Shown piece by piece: positions 53,348 to 64,000 of a DNA stretch of 64,000 nucleotides (the stretch's first letter is position 1; each line of letters begins with the position of its first letter). Below the pieces are notes generated by a model. It made no database searches. It saw only the letters and a program-made list of their open reading frames with translations, and was not told the DNA's origin. Origin of the DNA: UBA710 sp051656785. Lineage in GTDB: Bacteria; Bacillota_I; Bacilli_A; Mycoplasmatales; Metamycoplasmataceae. The position numbers were made by a program, and so were the translations under genes. The stretch covers positions 111,682 through 175,681 of the forward strand of contig JBOFJK010000003.1 in the NCBI GenBank assembly GCA_051656785.1, given 5' to 3'.

Positions 53348-55080
53348 TTAAAAATTCTCCAGAAATTTAACTAAACAATTTCTTTTATTACTATCATTTA
53401 TCTCTAATTTTATATTATTTTTTGTAATATAAGAGTGTAAATTTTTTAATTTTTCCTTCTTCATTCTTTTTATAAATTCATTTCTTTTTTCTAAATTAAT
53501 AGGATTTTCATTTGAAAAAATAAAATCATAAACATCACCCTCAAACCCTTCATGACTTTTAGAAATTATGATATTTTTATTTTCAAATATATTGATTATT
53601 GTATCCATATTGTCTTCTATATTTTTATTAACTCTTTCACCATTAGCACAATTAAATCGAAAGGCTTTTTTGATATCTTTATTATCAGTAAAATTGAGCA
53701 TTTCTTTGATCTGAGTAATTTCACTTTCGTCTAAACAATCAATTACTCTTGTGATACCAGCATATGTTTTTATATTTTTTTCTTTTTTCCCTATATGATA
53801 GATATCATTATCAGTTTTTATCACTATTTCTATTCCAAGATCATTTAAAATGGATTTTATTTTATGAAACCCAATCCCATAAATACAAAAAATTCCGGCA
53901 TTCTTCTTGTATAAAAATCCTAAAAAATCCTTGTTATCTCTTTCTAGTTGACTATAAAAATATTTTTCAGTTCAACCCTCAACTAAAAGTACAAAATCAT
54001 AAAAAAACATTTCACTTAATTCTACAAATACATTATTGCCAATAGAAGCAAAATCATTTCCATCAATGTTTAAAGTAAAATGTTTAGAACCTGTCAAGGA
54101 TGAAACAATCTTTACAATTTGCTTCGTTTTCCTTAAATCTATTATGTATGGAGAATGTGTAGTACATATAATTTGACTTAATTTAAGTTCATAGATAGCT
54201 TGTGTAAGTTTTTTTTGCAATAGTGGATACATATTATTCTCCGGTTCTTCAATTATAAAAATCCTTTCTCTTATATCTGTCTCATCCTTTTTAAGATAAT
54301 CTAAGTTGAGAGAGAGAGAACTTTATTTTTTCCATCTCCAATGTTCCTGATATCATCATAATTAGTATTTTCTCTTGATGATTGAGGAACAATATCTAAT
54401 GACTTATACAAATTTGATACTTCTATATTACTTGCCACTTTAAAATTAATGTCTTTGAATATTTCATTAAGTGAACTATTATTATTCAAACTTCTTGTTA
54501 TTTCACTAACATCCTTATCATCATTTATTTTTTTATTAAGTTGTTCTAATTCACTTGAAATATCAACGCTAATTTTCTCTTTATTTTTTTTAAATCTAAA
54601 AAAAGATCTCTTCGATTCTTCTAAATTATAATTGGCATTAATATATGTGAATAAAAGTATCCTGTCTAGAGGATTAGACTTAGAAGCTGCTAAGATAGTT
54701 TTATCATATTTGCCAAATTCTATATCTTCATCATATGAAGAAATATCCTTTTGGTATTTGCCGATATATTTAACAATAAGTTTTTCACCTTCATTTGGGA
54801 CCTGATCTATAAGATATCCAATTTCACCTCTTTGCTCAACACTTAATCCAATTAAATTAAGATGAATTTCAATAGTAATTTCCTTCTCATTATGATTTGT
54901 AGAATCACTACTCTCTAATGGTATTCTTCTTGCCGAATAATTCAAAACCTTATTAAGGGCATGACATAAATTCGATTTACCTGAACCATTTTTACCAATT
55001 ATTAGAAAATTATCTTTAAGATTATTAAGTTCTAAATTAAGTCCTCTGAAATTTTTGATTTTTATATATTCTATATACAT
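53348..55080 (-). CDS. gajA: GajA-like OLD nuclease (ATPase + TOPRIM), frame broken at (TC)6 in this copy
   Basis: The first frame (55080 to 54301, 259 aa) has IKIKNFRGLNLELNNL, Walker A IIGKNGSGKSNL and the signature-like IGDGKNKVLSLS, then stops right after a (TC)6 repeat. The second frame resumes with Walker B RIFIIEEPENNMYP, CTTHSPYIIDL, then the TOPRIM motifs FVLLVEGWTEKYFY and IVIKTDNDIYH, to the stop at 53348. Removing one TC unit joins the frames exactly (VLSLNLDYLKKD) and gives 576 residues, the normal GajA size. All catalytic motifs survive, so this is more likely a switched-off gene than a decayed one. AAGGA precedes the ATG. Confidence 0.85.
54308..54319 (-). repeat. (TC)6 dinucleotide repeat controlling the gajA frame
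   Basis: Six TC units on the coding strand, (GA)6 on plus, exactly where the gajA frame changes. Five or eight units would restore the frame; six gives a TAG after three more codons. Confidence 0.85.
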
Positions 55081-55188
55081 GGCTATCCTTTTTATAATTT
55101 ATTTGAGACATAAATCAAATTTTATTCTAAATAAATAATACATAACATAATTGTGGTTGAACAAATATTCTTTAGATAAAAAATATAT

Positions 55189-57009
55189 TTACATTAATTC
55201 AGATGTTATCTCACTAATATATTCATTATGTTTAAGATTTATAATAGGGGCATCAAAGAATACAGACTGTTCCTCAATAAATTCTGATGTATAGATTGCA
55301 TCATCTAAACTTAAATCACAATAATTATTGCCATATCTTGTTTCCCTTTCACATAATTCATATTGATACTCTTCACCAGATCTATTAACAAAAATTATAT
55401 TTACATTTTTATATAATAATCAATCTATTTCTTCATATAAAGAAATTGGAAGAATTGAATAAAAGATAAATTCATAACTTGATTTAAGTAATTTTTTATT
55501 TGTAGTAGATATTAATTTGCTACTTAATTTATGATCAATATCAAATGTATCATATTTATCTTCATTTAAAGTGGCAGTTAAATGATATAAATTATCTGAA
55601 TCTCAGGCAAGATCAGGATTATTTTTGACAAATGTTGATTTTCCAGCTGTTGGTATTCCGAAAATAAAAGTTTTCTTTGGTTGTTTTTTGGAATAAGTAA
55701 ATTTCAAATCTCTTTTTCAATGAATGATAATAACAAATATTATTAAAGTTAAAATTGAATCAACAGACATTCCAACACCAAACATAATAGCAATTGATTC
55801 AACTGAAGGAATTCATAAACCTATTTGTAAAGAGATAAAATAAGGAACATAAACAAAAACATTTGCAAATATTGATTGGTATAATAGTAAATCTGTTCTA
55901 CCTCATCCAATTAACAAGGCATCAATTATATTGTTGTAGGCAAATAAAATATAAAAAGGCAAAAGTATCATAATGATTTTAACTATGAATTGATAATCAG
56001 TTACATTTAAGGCATTATGAATAAATGGGCCATAAGCAGGAATTGTTGCTGCTCAAATTGCAACAATAATTGTAGTAAAGGCGGTATAAACAAGAAATTT
56101 TTGTTTTAAATCGATTTTACTTGAATCACCTTCAACTTTTATAACATCTCCTAAGGCTAAAATAGGTATTAATAATCATGATCACACAAAACTATTAGCT
56201 ACTCAATAGTTTCCTGAGCCATTAACATCATTTAGAATCTTAAGAACCATAAAGGTAAAGAATAAATTTCTTACCATTGATTCTAATCCAGAAGCAAATC
56301 CAATTTTTGAATATTGAATCATTCATTTAAAATTAAGATTCTTAAGTACTCATATTTTTATTTTCATATGGTTAAGTAAAAAGATATTGATCACTATTAA
56401 AACAATATTTGTTATTAAATTACTGATTGCAATTCCTACTATCGATAGATTTAATGAAATATTTAATTTACTTACTAGGAATGTATCAAAAATAATTATT
56501 AAAATCATTTGGACAGTAAAGTTTAAAATTATTTTAGTTTTCATATTCAGAATCATTCAAATAATAAGTAGATATTTAAAAAATGAGGCAAAGAATGAAG
56601 AAATTAATTCCATATACATGTATTCAGCACTCTTCTCTCTTAGGGCTACATCTTCAATTAAATAATTTAGGATCGATTGTAATGAAACTAGAAAAATCAT
56701 AGTAAAGATGAAATAAACAATGACATTTAAATAAAATCCTGTTTTAATTCTATTGGCAAGCATTCTAACATTATCTTTTCTTTTGGATATCAAGAAGAAA
56801 AGTGGAATAATAATTGCTTCATGAATTATTTCAAAGAAGATGTTAAGTCATTGTACTTGTGCAGCTATACTGTAGGTATATGGATCATCTAAATCACCTA
56901 AAATATATATTCTAACTGTTGTATATATTGTGGGTATTAATGAAATGATAATTAAGCTAACAAATAATTTTCAATTAAAGTTTTTAAAATTTTCTTTAAA
57001 CAAAACCAT
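55189..57009 (-). CDS. MATE-family transporter fused to a C-terminal P-loop NTPase/kinase-like domain
   Basis: 606 residues, one frame with several TGA codons. Residues 1-430 hold about 12 membrane helices with MATE-like pattern, e.g. WLNIFFEIIHEAIIIPLFFL, GFASGLESMVRN and YNNIIDALLIGWGRTD. From about 440 a soluble domain begins: KKTFIFGIPTAGKSTFVKNN (Walker A), LAWDSDNLYHL, then FIFYSILPIS and VNIIFVNRSGEEYQYE. It resembles small nucleoside or polynucleotide kinases. The start at 57009 is chosen because GGAG lies 5 nt before it; ATG 57012 is adjacent. I know of no described MATE-kinase fusion. It sits between Gabija and the AIPR gene. Confidence 0.75.
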
Positions 57010-57066
57010 CATATCTCCAATTAAAGGTGCTTTGAAATTATAACATTATTTTAGAAAAGTGGTTAT

Positions 57067-58758
57067 TTATAAGTTATCTGAATTTATAATGTTTTTTATT
57101 TCATCATAGTTAATTAAGTCTCTTACTTTGGTTTCATTCTTCATAATTAGAAGTTTGGATTTGTAAGAGTCGGGATGTTCATTAAGCATTCTATTAATTT
57201 TATCTAACACTATATTGATATAACTATTTACCTTCTTCTCAATTTTTATTATTTTTGCAAATTCTTTTTTTATATAATCATCATTGCTATTTATTATTTT
57301 CATATTGTCCTTTAATAACATAGAGAATAATAAATACTCAATATCACTTCCTGATTCAACAGACTTACTTTTGCTATGCTCTTTAAGAAACTGCTTTAGT
57401 TCATTCCAAATATCATACAAAACAATCATTTGTTCAACATTATTTTTATCTTTTAGATATCTTTCATTTTTCTTTCAATAAATATTTTTATCACTATATA
57501 AAAAATTATGATTATTTTTAGATGATGACAATGCAACACTCATTTCTTCTATAGAATTAGATAAAAAACAAGACACTAGTCTCAAAATACTTTCTGCAAA
57601 AATAATCTTTCTTTTGCCTTTCTTTCCGCCTCTCTTAAATTTATATTCTATGTTCTTAAGAAAAAAATTATTATACAAAACTTCATTGATAGGATGGAAA
57701 GAAAAATTATCAAATTGCTTAACAACATTTTGATGGTTGGAATTCATTGATATTTTATTTCCTGTCTCTTTATCAGATATCAATATTTTCATTACAATAA
57801 AACAATCATCTTTTAATTCAGATTTTTTATTTACTTTATATAATGCATTAAGAGTTTGAGCTCCATTAACAACACTAAACCCCTTCATAATGTATGCATC
57901 TTTTTTGTTAGGTATAATATCTTCACAAACAACAGTTATTCCATTATTATATTTAACAAATTGTTCCGGTTCATTTTCAAGCGTTTCAATGATATGCTTT
58001 GCCAATTTGTTGGTATTAAGCGGATTTCTCAAATTGGATGCAAAGATAGTTTCATTCTCTAAAAATTTATCAAAACTTTTTAATAAATCTTTAGCCTTTA
58101 TAATAGCTAAACAAAGTCCCTTTTCTTTGATAAATATTTTTTCTTCATTGTTAATCTTTAGAGTTATCTTAGAAACCTTTCGATAAGGTGATGTATAAGA
58201 AATTATATTAGAAATAGTAGATAAAAAATATTTATAATTTTTTGAATTATATTTCTCAATCAGATGATTGTTATTATTTTTTTGATCATCTGATACAAGT
58301 GATACAAAATGGTACTCAACCGAAGTATCTGCATGTATTGCTTTATATTTTGAAACAGTTTCTTTAACAATTCGCTTTCTCTTATCATCATTGAAAAAAA
58401 CACTCTCATTTTTAAGCAACTCATCAGCCTTTTGTTTAAAGAGAGAAAGTTCATTTGAAATACCCTTAGAATTAGATGAATATTTTGCCTGAATAACATA
58501 TAAAATATTTTTTTCATCATTAAAATATATAGCATCTATTCCATTGTCACTTGTACCATCAACAATGTATTTAGAAAATTCTCCAATTTTTGTATGATCA
58601 AGTGAAGCTATTTTCTCTAAACAAAATAGTGTAAATGCTTGTGAAAATGCTTTTCTTTCATCTTTTTTTTGAAGACTTTTAAATTTATTTAAATATTTGT
58701 TATCAAGTAAATAATTATTAATTGATTCTTTTAATAAATTATCATATTTTTGAGACAT
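57067..58758 (-). CDS. AIPR-family (abortive infection phage resistance) nuclease-like protein
   Basis: 563 residues, one TGA codon at 57472-57474. The N-terminal part has a PD-(D/E)xK-like core: GTSDNGIDAIYFNDEKNILY, then VIQAKYSSNSKG. The central AIPR signature is FVKYNNGITVVCED with GFSVVNGAQTLNALYKVN, followed by NSNHQNVVKQFDNFS. AIPR proteins occur beside methyltransferases and in anti-phage loci; some are restriction nucleases. It lies 40 nt downstream of a 5mC methyltransferase in the same direction, so both are probably one operon. Confidence 0.8.
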
Positions 58759-58798
58759 TTTATTAATTTTACCAAATACCTCTTAACATTATTCTAAA

Positions 58799-59941
58799 TT
58801 AATTAATATTCTCCATTATTTTAGCAACAACACCAACTATCAAGGCATTTCCCATTGTAAAATAACGTACCCTTCTAGGCATTCCTTCAGTTCAATTATC
58901 ATCAAATCCATTTAATCTCTCACATTCAATTGGAGAAAGGAATCTAGGCCCTAGTTTAGTTTTAATAATATGAGTTGATCTATTAGATGTACCTTCACTA
59001 GTAAGCATAGTTCTTGCAGCTTTATTGACATCATCATATAAAATCATTTTACCTTCTGAATAATTATATGGAGTTCCGTCCACTTTATATCTCTTTATAC
59101 GTTTATGACTCTTATAGTACTCAATTTTCTCATACTGATTATTATTTAATAATAAATCTTTATCAATTCTACCTTTGGCAAGAATATCCTTGAACATAAT
59201 ATAAGGGCCTTCATATTGACTAATTAAATTTGAAGTATTTATTTTACCTTTATTCATTTCACCATATTCTAAGAATTTGCCAAACACATAATTGTCAGAA
59301 ACATCTTGTAAATCATAATAAGTATTGATATTTATTTTTAATGGTTTACCTATTAATTTGAAATCAAATGATCTTTTAAAGATGTTTTGCTTTTTTTGAG
59401 ATTTTCTATAGGCAAAAACAAAAACTCTTTTTCTTCTTTGTGGGAAACCAAAATCTGAACCATTATTAACCATTCATTCAACATTATAACCATTGTCATC
59501 AAAACACTTTAGGATAATAGCAAAATCTCGTCCTCTTTGCTTTGCGGGAGATTTCAACAATCTATCTACATTTTCTAATAAAACATATTTAGGTTTACGA
59601 TTTGTGATAATTCAATTTATATCTCATCATAAAACGCCCTTTATTCCCTCAATACCTTTTGCTTTTGTGGTAGCAACTGAATAATCTTGACATGGAAAAC
59701 CTCCAACTAGAAGATCAAATTTTTTAGGAATTGTTTCCTTGGCAATTGCAATATCTTTGTTTGAATGGTTATCAGAAATCCCGAAATGTTTTTGATAGCA
59801 ATCAAATGCATATTGAATTTTTCTATTTGGCTCTCATTGATTTGCTCAAATGAACTCAAATGGTTTCCCAGTTTTTTCAGCGGCAAGTCTAAATCCACCA
59901 ACACCAGCAAATAATTCAACTACTTTAATTGGTTTTGACAT
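58799..59941 (-). CDS. DNA (cytosine-5) methyltransferase, Sau3AI-type partner
   Basis: 380 residues, about ten TGA codons. Motif I is VVELFAGVGGFRLAAEKTGK, motif IV LLVGGFPCQDYSVATT, motif VI YVLLENVDRLLKSP, motif VIII FPQRRKRVFVFAYR, motif IX SPIECERLNGFDDNW and motif X TMGNALIVGVVAKIM. It diverges from a Sau3AI/MutH-like endonuclease 107 nt away, suggesting GATC as target, with methylation on cytosine. That specificity is inference from the partner. It is followed by the AIPR gene. Confidence 0.9.
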
Positions 59942-60047
59942 ATTAACTCGCTCCACTATTCAATTATTATATATAATAACATACAAAGAAAAAAACATAA
60001 TTAATAGATTGAAAAACAACTAATAATTTGAATAAAGGAGGTAAATA

Positions 60048-61376
60048 ATGGAGTACAATTCACTAGAAAATATTATAAAAAAATGTCAAAAGATTAGAAA
60101 TAAAAAATTGAAAGATATTTTACCGAATTCTAAAGACCTTCTAATAACCTCTGATAAAGGAAGATTGGGTAATTTAATTCAGAAGCATATATTTAATATT
60201 CAAGCTAATAATGTTAGTGCTCCAGATTTTGAAAAATTAGGAATTGAACTTAAAGTTACAGGATTAATAAAATATAAGAAAGATAATGTAGGTAGAAAAT
60301 ATAAGGCTAAAGAACGAATATCTCTTGGAATGATTAATTATAATAATATTTTAAATGAAGGTACTTTTTTAAAATCACATATATATTTAAAGATGAAGAA
60401 AACACTATATATTTTTTATGAATATCGATATGATAAACCTATGTCTGAATGAAAAATAGTTGATTATAAATATATTGAACTAGATTCATCAAATAACCTT
60501 GAAAATTTAATGAATGATTATAATATTATTTATTCAAAAATAAATGAAGGTAGAGCTGAAGAGCTAAGCGAAAGCTTGACAAAAGAATTAGGAGCAACAA
60601 TTAAAGGATCAGGCAAATGCCTAGTTAAGCAACCAAATTCAAGTACTCTTGCTAAGCCAAGAGCTTTTAGTTGAAAACCTAATTATGTTAATAAAATTTT
60701 TTATACTGAAACAACAAGTATTCAAGAGCATGATGTTATAGATTTTATCATTAATAGAGTTCAACCTTTTCTCGGAATGAGTTTAATGGAAATTTATGAA
60801 TCTCATAATTTTATTATACCTAAATCTAAAAATCAAAAAAAAGTAATATTCACTAAAATAATGAATGTTAAAGAATATTCTGAAATACCAAATATTAAAC
60901 AAAGTGACTATAAAATTAAAAATATTGAATTAAAATCTAGTCTTAAATTAAAGGAAGAAATCGGTTTAATGAATGTTAATGTTCAGGAATTTATTAATAA
61001 TGTACCATTTGAGGAATCTGAATTATATACTTTTTTAATTTCATACAAATTTCTCTTTATTGTATGAATGAAAAATAAAAAAGATTTAATTTTTAAAAAG
61101 GTAGTGCCATTTCAATTTGATAGCACATTAATTAAAAAAGCTGAATTTGTTTACATGGACACTAAAGATAAATTCCTGAATGGAATGCAATTAGAATTAA
61201 AAAATGGGAAAAGATATACAAATCTTATCCATAAATCTGATAATAAGGGATTTCACTTAAGACCACATGGATTAGACGGAAAAGATATAACAAAAACTCC
61301 ATATGGTCAAATTATTACTAAACATCAATATTGACTCAATAGCAATGAGGTTGAAGACTGAATTAAAATCTACTAA
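60048..61376 (+). CDS. Sau3AI/MutH-family type II restriction endonuclease
   Basis: 442 residues, with five TGA codons. The N-terminal half carries the MutH/Sau3AI active site: LLITSDKGRLGNLIQKHIF, then SAPDFEKLGIELKVTGL (D...ExK). A second related half from about residue 230 (VQPFLGMSLMEIYESHNF) matches the pseudo-symmetric two-domain layout of Sau3AI. It should cleave unmethylated GATC. A strong AAAGGAGG precedes the ATG. The divergent neighbour is the matching methyltransferase. The full length agrees with Sau3AI-like enzymes. Confidence 0.87.
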
Positions 61377-61486
61377 ATATTTAATAATATTACTTTAAAG
61401 AAATTTTGACATAATCAATAAGATATTTAATATATTGCTTTCTTCCCTTTTATATATATTTATTTTTTTCTTCTTGATCTTTAATT

Positions 61487-61759
61487 CTAGATAATGAAAA
61501 AGAAATATTTAAGTCATATGGTAAACGTATTTATGACTCAAAAAGGAAAAGAATCTCAACTATACCTCTTGGTAGTAGCTATAACTATACAAGTGAAATG
61601 CATTGAGGCACTATTGAAAATTCATACTTCTTTTTTAATATATATCATTTTAGATTAATTGATCCTACTAGAAATGAAGGTGATATTGTTTATAAATCAA
61701 CTACTAGTTGTGAGTATAAACCAAGTAATGAATATTTTACAATTGAAACTATAGATTAA
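61487..61759 (+). pseudogene. 5'-truncated gene remnant of unknown function
   Basis: An open frame with no usable start: KEIFKSYGKRIYDSKRKRIS, then TIPLGSSYNYTSEMHWGTIE and NIYHFRLIDPTRNEGDIVY, ending at a TAA. One TGA is Trp. The composition is clearly protein-like, so it is probably the C-terminal end of a gene lost by deletion between the Sau3AI gene and the convergent DUF262 gene. Family unknown; a start at the internal ATG would leave only about 45 residues. Confidence 0.45.
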
Positions 61760-61787
61760 ATTATTATAAGACAATCCATCTCTTTAT

Positions 61788-63896
61788 TTATTTTAATTCT
61801 TTCCGAATATACTCAACCATAAGATTTATATCCTGATTCTTAGAAACTATAAATTCTTCAAATTCTTCCTCATCATATTTTCCTTTTACTTCCTTGCTTT
61901 GTATGTCAAAAAAAGAATAAATTGATTGAGATATTCAACCACTTCTTTGTACACCAAAAACTTTTAACTCATTCTCTTTTGTAGATAATCCATGAACCAT
62001 TAGATTACTTAATATTTTTTTAATATTATATGAATCTATTAAGTTAATGATATTTTTGAAATAAGATATATTGTGATGAAAAAGATTGCCATTTTTTATA
62101 CCAAAATCAAATACTTTAGTTTCATTAATAATTTCCTCTTTAAAATGATAATTGTAATTATTAAAAAATTCTTGATTATCTGAGATTATTCTATCCATAT
62201 CCTTGAAATTTCAAATTTTTTGACAAATTTCATATATTCATTTCGCTCTTTTTTCTATTTCAATTAAATTTCATTCATTTACTTCATTAATAAAATATTT
62301 ATTTAATGGAAAACCATCTTTATTCTTGAATAATTCTTGTTTTTTTGAAAAGATATTATTTGAAAGTTCTGAATTGTATGATGTTAATGTTAAATTACCA
62401 ATTGTATGTAGTTTGTCTATTAATTCAACATCAACATTATACCCAAAACTCATTCATTTACTCTGATCTTGGGGTACAATGTGTTCAATTGATAATGTTG
62501 AAAGTTTAGGGCTATCTTTGTATTGGTGGTTTGACAATCTATATAAAAATGACTTAATGATTTCTTTGCTGCTTCCACTAGCATATATCCCATTAATATT
62601 TAATCCTTTTTCAAAATCTCTCTCACTAGGCATTTTGTATGTAGCATCTATAGAAGGTTTTTTAACTAAGAAGAAATATAGCACAACATTTGTTTCATAG
62701 TTATCAAAATATTCATTTCTTATATCAGCAGATAGTTTTGGAATAAATCTTGTTATGGTTTTTTCACTGTGTCCATAAAATTCTCTCTTATATTTATAGG
62801 CTTCTAATATTAATAATGATTTTTCTATTATTTTAACTTGTTCATTGGACATATTTATTTCATAACCATGCAATTCACTATTAATAATGAAAATAGTAAT
62901 TAAAACAACTGAATAAGTAGAAAATGATTCAATCAATGTTAAAAGCATTGGAGATAGTGTCTTATTGTCTTCTCATTTTCTGTTAATTAAATAATCATAA
63001 TAAAAAAGAAATTTATATAAATCATCAAACATCTCTATTGATTTATCATTATAATATTTATTTTTAAGACTAATGAATGACTGGTATATTGCGTCTTTAT
63101 TTTGATTAGGTAAACTAATAGTCTTAAAGGCTATAAAATGACGTAAGGCATTGTCTCTTAATTTACTATTTTTAAATTCAGTAACATCACTTAGTTTATC
63201 TAACATTTTCTTTATTGTGTCTTCTTTTTTATAATTGTCTTCAAGTTCATTGCTAATATCTGAAAATAAATAATTTTTTACTAAATCAAATGCAGTTAAA
63301 GGTTTACCACTAGAATTTATTTGAGAAAATAATTTATGTTGATCAACATCTTCCTCAACAATTATTTCTGATAAAAATACTTTTCCTAGCATTTCAAATA
63401 GCATAACTGCTATTCCTTCTTTATCAATATTAGAATTAGACATGTTTCTAATAAATCGATCAATTGCCAAATAATTTTCATAATACTTTGTATTTTTTAT
63501 TTTTGGATCAAACTGACCATCATCATTTCTTATTATTTGAAGCAATTTATCACCATCTTTTAAATTAAATGAATCAAATTCAAGACTATTAAATACTATT
63601 TTTAATTTAGCTAATTCATATGAATCAAATTCCTTGAAATATTTTAAAATGATTTTATAAATTAAAATAATTGTAGATATTCTTTGTTGTCCATCAATAA
63701 TAATGTTTTCATGACCCTTACCCTTTTTGAGAATAATTGATCCTAAAAAATAATTTTCTGTTTTTGAATAATAAATGTCATTTAGAAGTTTTTCTGTATC
63801 ATGTGTGTCCCATGTATATTCCCTTTGAAAAAAAGGTATTTTCATTATTCTACAATTTTCTAATAATTCTATCAAATTTCTTTTTTCTACTGTCAT
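61788..63896 (-). CDS. DUF262 + DUF1524 (GmrSD-like type IV restriction) protein, copy 2
   Basis: 702 residues, joined over six TGA codons. DUF262 is shown by MKIPFFQREYTWDTHDTEKL, then IIIDGQQRISTIILIYK and FSQINSSGKPLTAFDLVKNY. The C-terminal DUF1524 nuclease has LSIEHIVPQDQSK and GNLTLTSYNSELSNN, the usual HxxP...N pair. The protein looks complete, with both halves of GmrSD in one chain. It differs from copy 1, which has an HHxFP form. TAGGA lies before the ATG at 63896. The last 104 bases of the window hold no gene. Confidence 0.85.
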
Positions 63897-64000
63897 CTAA
63901 TTAATCCTAATAAATATTTTTATATATTTACCAGTATATAGAAAAAAATAATAATAATAAAAAATTAAAATTTTCTAATACTTAAAAAATGTTTCATTTC

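Noticed and set aside
53348..55080. Calling gajA simply a pseudogene because of its premature TAG
   Set aside because: The only defect is at a dinucleotide repeat, and all motifs downstream are intact, so an OFF phase state fits better.
59707..59919. Apparent ORF on the minus strand in another frame
   Set aside because: It is a shadow of the second cytosine methyltransferase, which is open over the same bases when TGA is Trp.
47045..64000. CRISPR array or cas genes in the defence island
   Set aside because: No regularly spaced direct repeats and no Cas9/Cas1-like motifs are present.

Overview
The window is a very AT-rich mollicute (Mycoplasma-type) chromosome segment. In-frame TGA codons fall inside almost every conserved protein and must be read as tryptophan: examples are sigma A, primase, glycyl-tRNA synthetase, EF-Ts, S2 and both cytosine methyltransferases. 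Other signs are many C-terminally anchored prolipoproteins, very short intergenic gaps and reduced gene families. I cannot name the species. A low-GC member of the hominis/mobile type of lineage fits, but that is an impression, not a measurement. All gene boundaries below were rebuilt by reading through TGA.

Left half (1-46 kb), mostly housekeeping. 1-8.3 kb holds a deoxynucleoside kinase end, an alpha/beta hydrolase, a tiny double-glycine-leader peptide, DNA polymerase III delta, a catalytically dead GH13-like protein, rplJ-rplL behind an L10-type leader, a tRNA-Ser(CGA), a RluB-type pseudouridine synthase and obgE. 8.5-13.2 kb is one giant surface protein with 14 repeats of about 88 residues, one membrane anchor and a Lys-rich then Gln/Asn/Trp-rich internal tail. 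13.2-26.4 kb holds galU, plsY, mtnN, a nadD-HD fusion, dinB, sufS-sufU, tlyA, nusB, a folate ECF S-component with folC behind a THF riboswitch, divIVA, a DEDD-like exonuclease, ffh and a YfcE phosphodiesterase. 26.4-30 kb is a run of four lipoprotein genes. 30-46 kb holds a DhaM-like protein lacking its histidine, rnhC, a HAD phosphatase, two SPOUT methyltransferases, rbgA, nif3, rpoD-dnaG-glyS, a YwaF-type membrane protein, rpsB-tsf and an ABC permease-ATPase fusion. At least nine genes have a TATAAT/TATTAT box only 6-7 nt before the start codon, which implies leaderless mRNAs.

Right part (47-64 kb) is a dense defence island. In order it holds: an HNH nuclease with a 5mC methyltransferase whose frame runs through a 15-nt poly-C tract; a DUF262/HNH (GmrSD-like) protein; a short TIR-like protein with its own leaderless promoter; a Gabija-type pair (GajB UvrD helicase and GajA ATPase-TOPRIM nuclease), with GajA out of frame at a (TC)6 repeat; a MATE transporter fused to a P-loop domain; an AIPR-family nuclease; a second 5mC methyltransferase divergent from a Sau3AI/MutH-type endonuclease; a gene remnant; and a second DUF262/DUF1524 protein. 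The two simple repeats suggest that restriction-modification and Gabija are both subject to phase variation, one currently ON and one currently OFF. This is the most interesting feature of the window.
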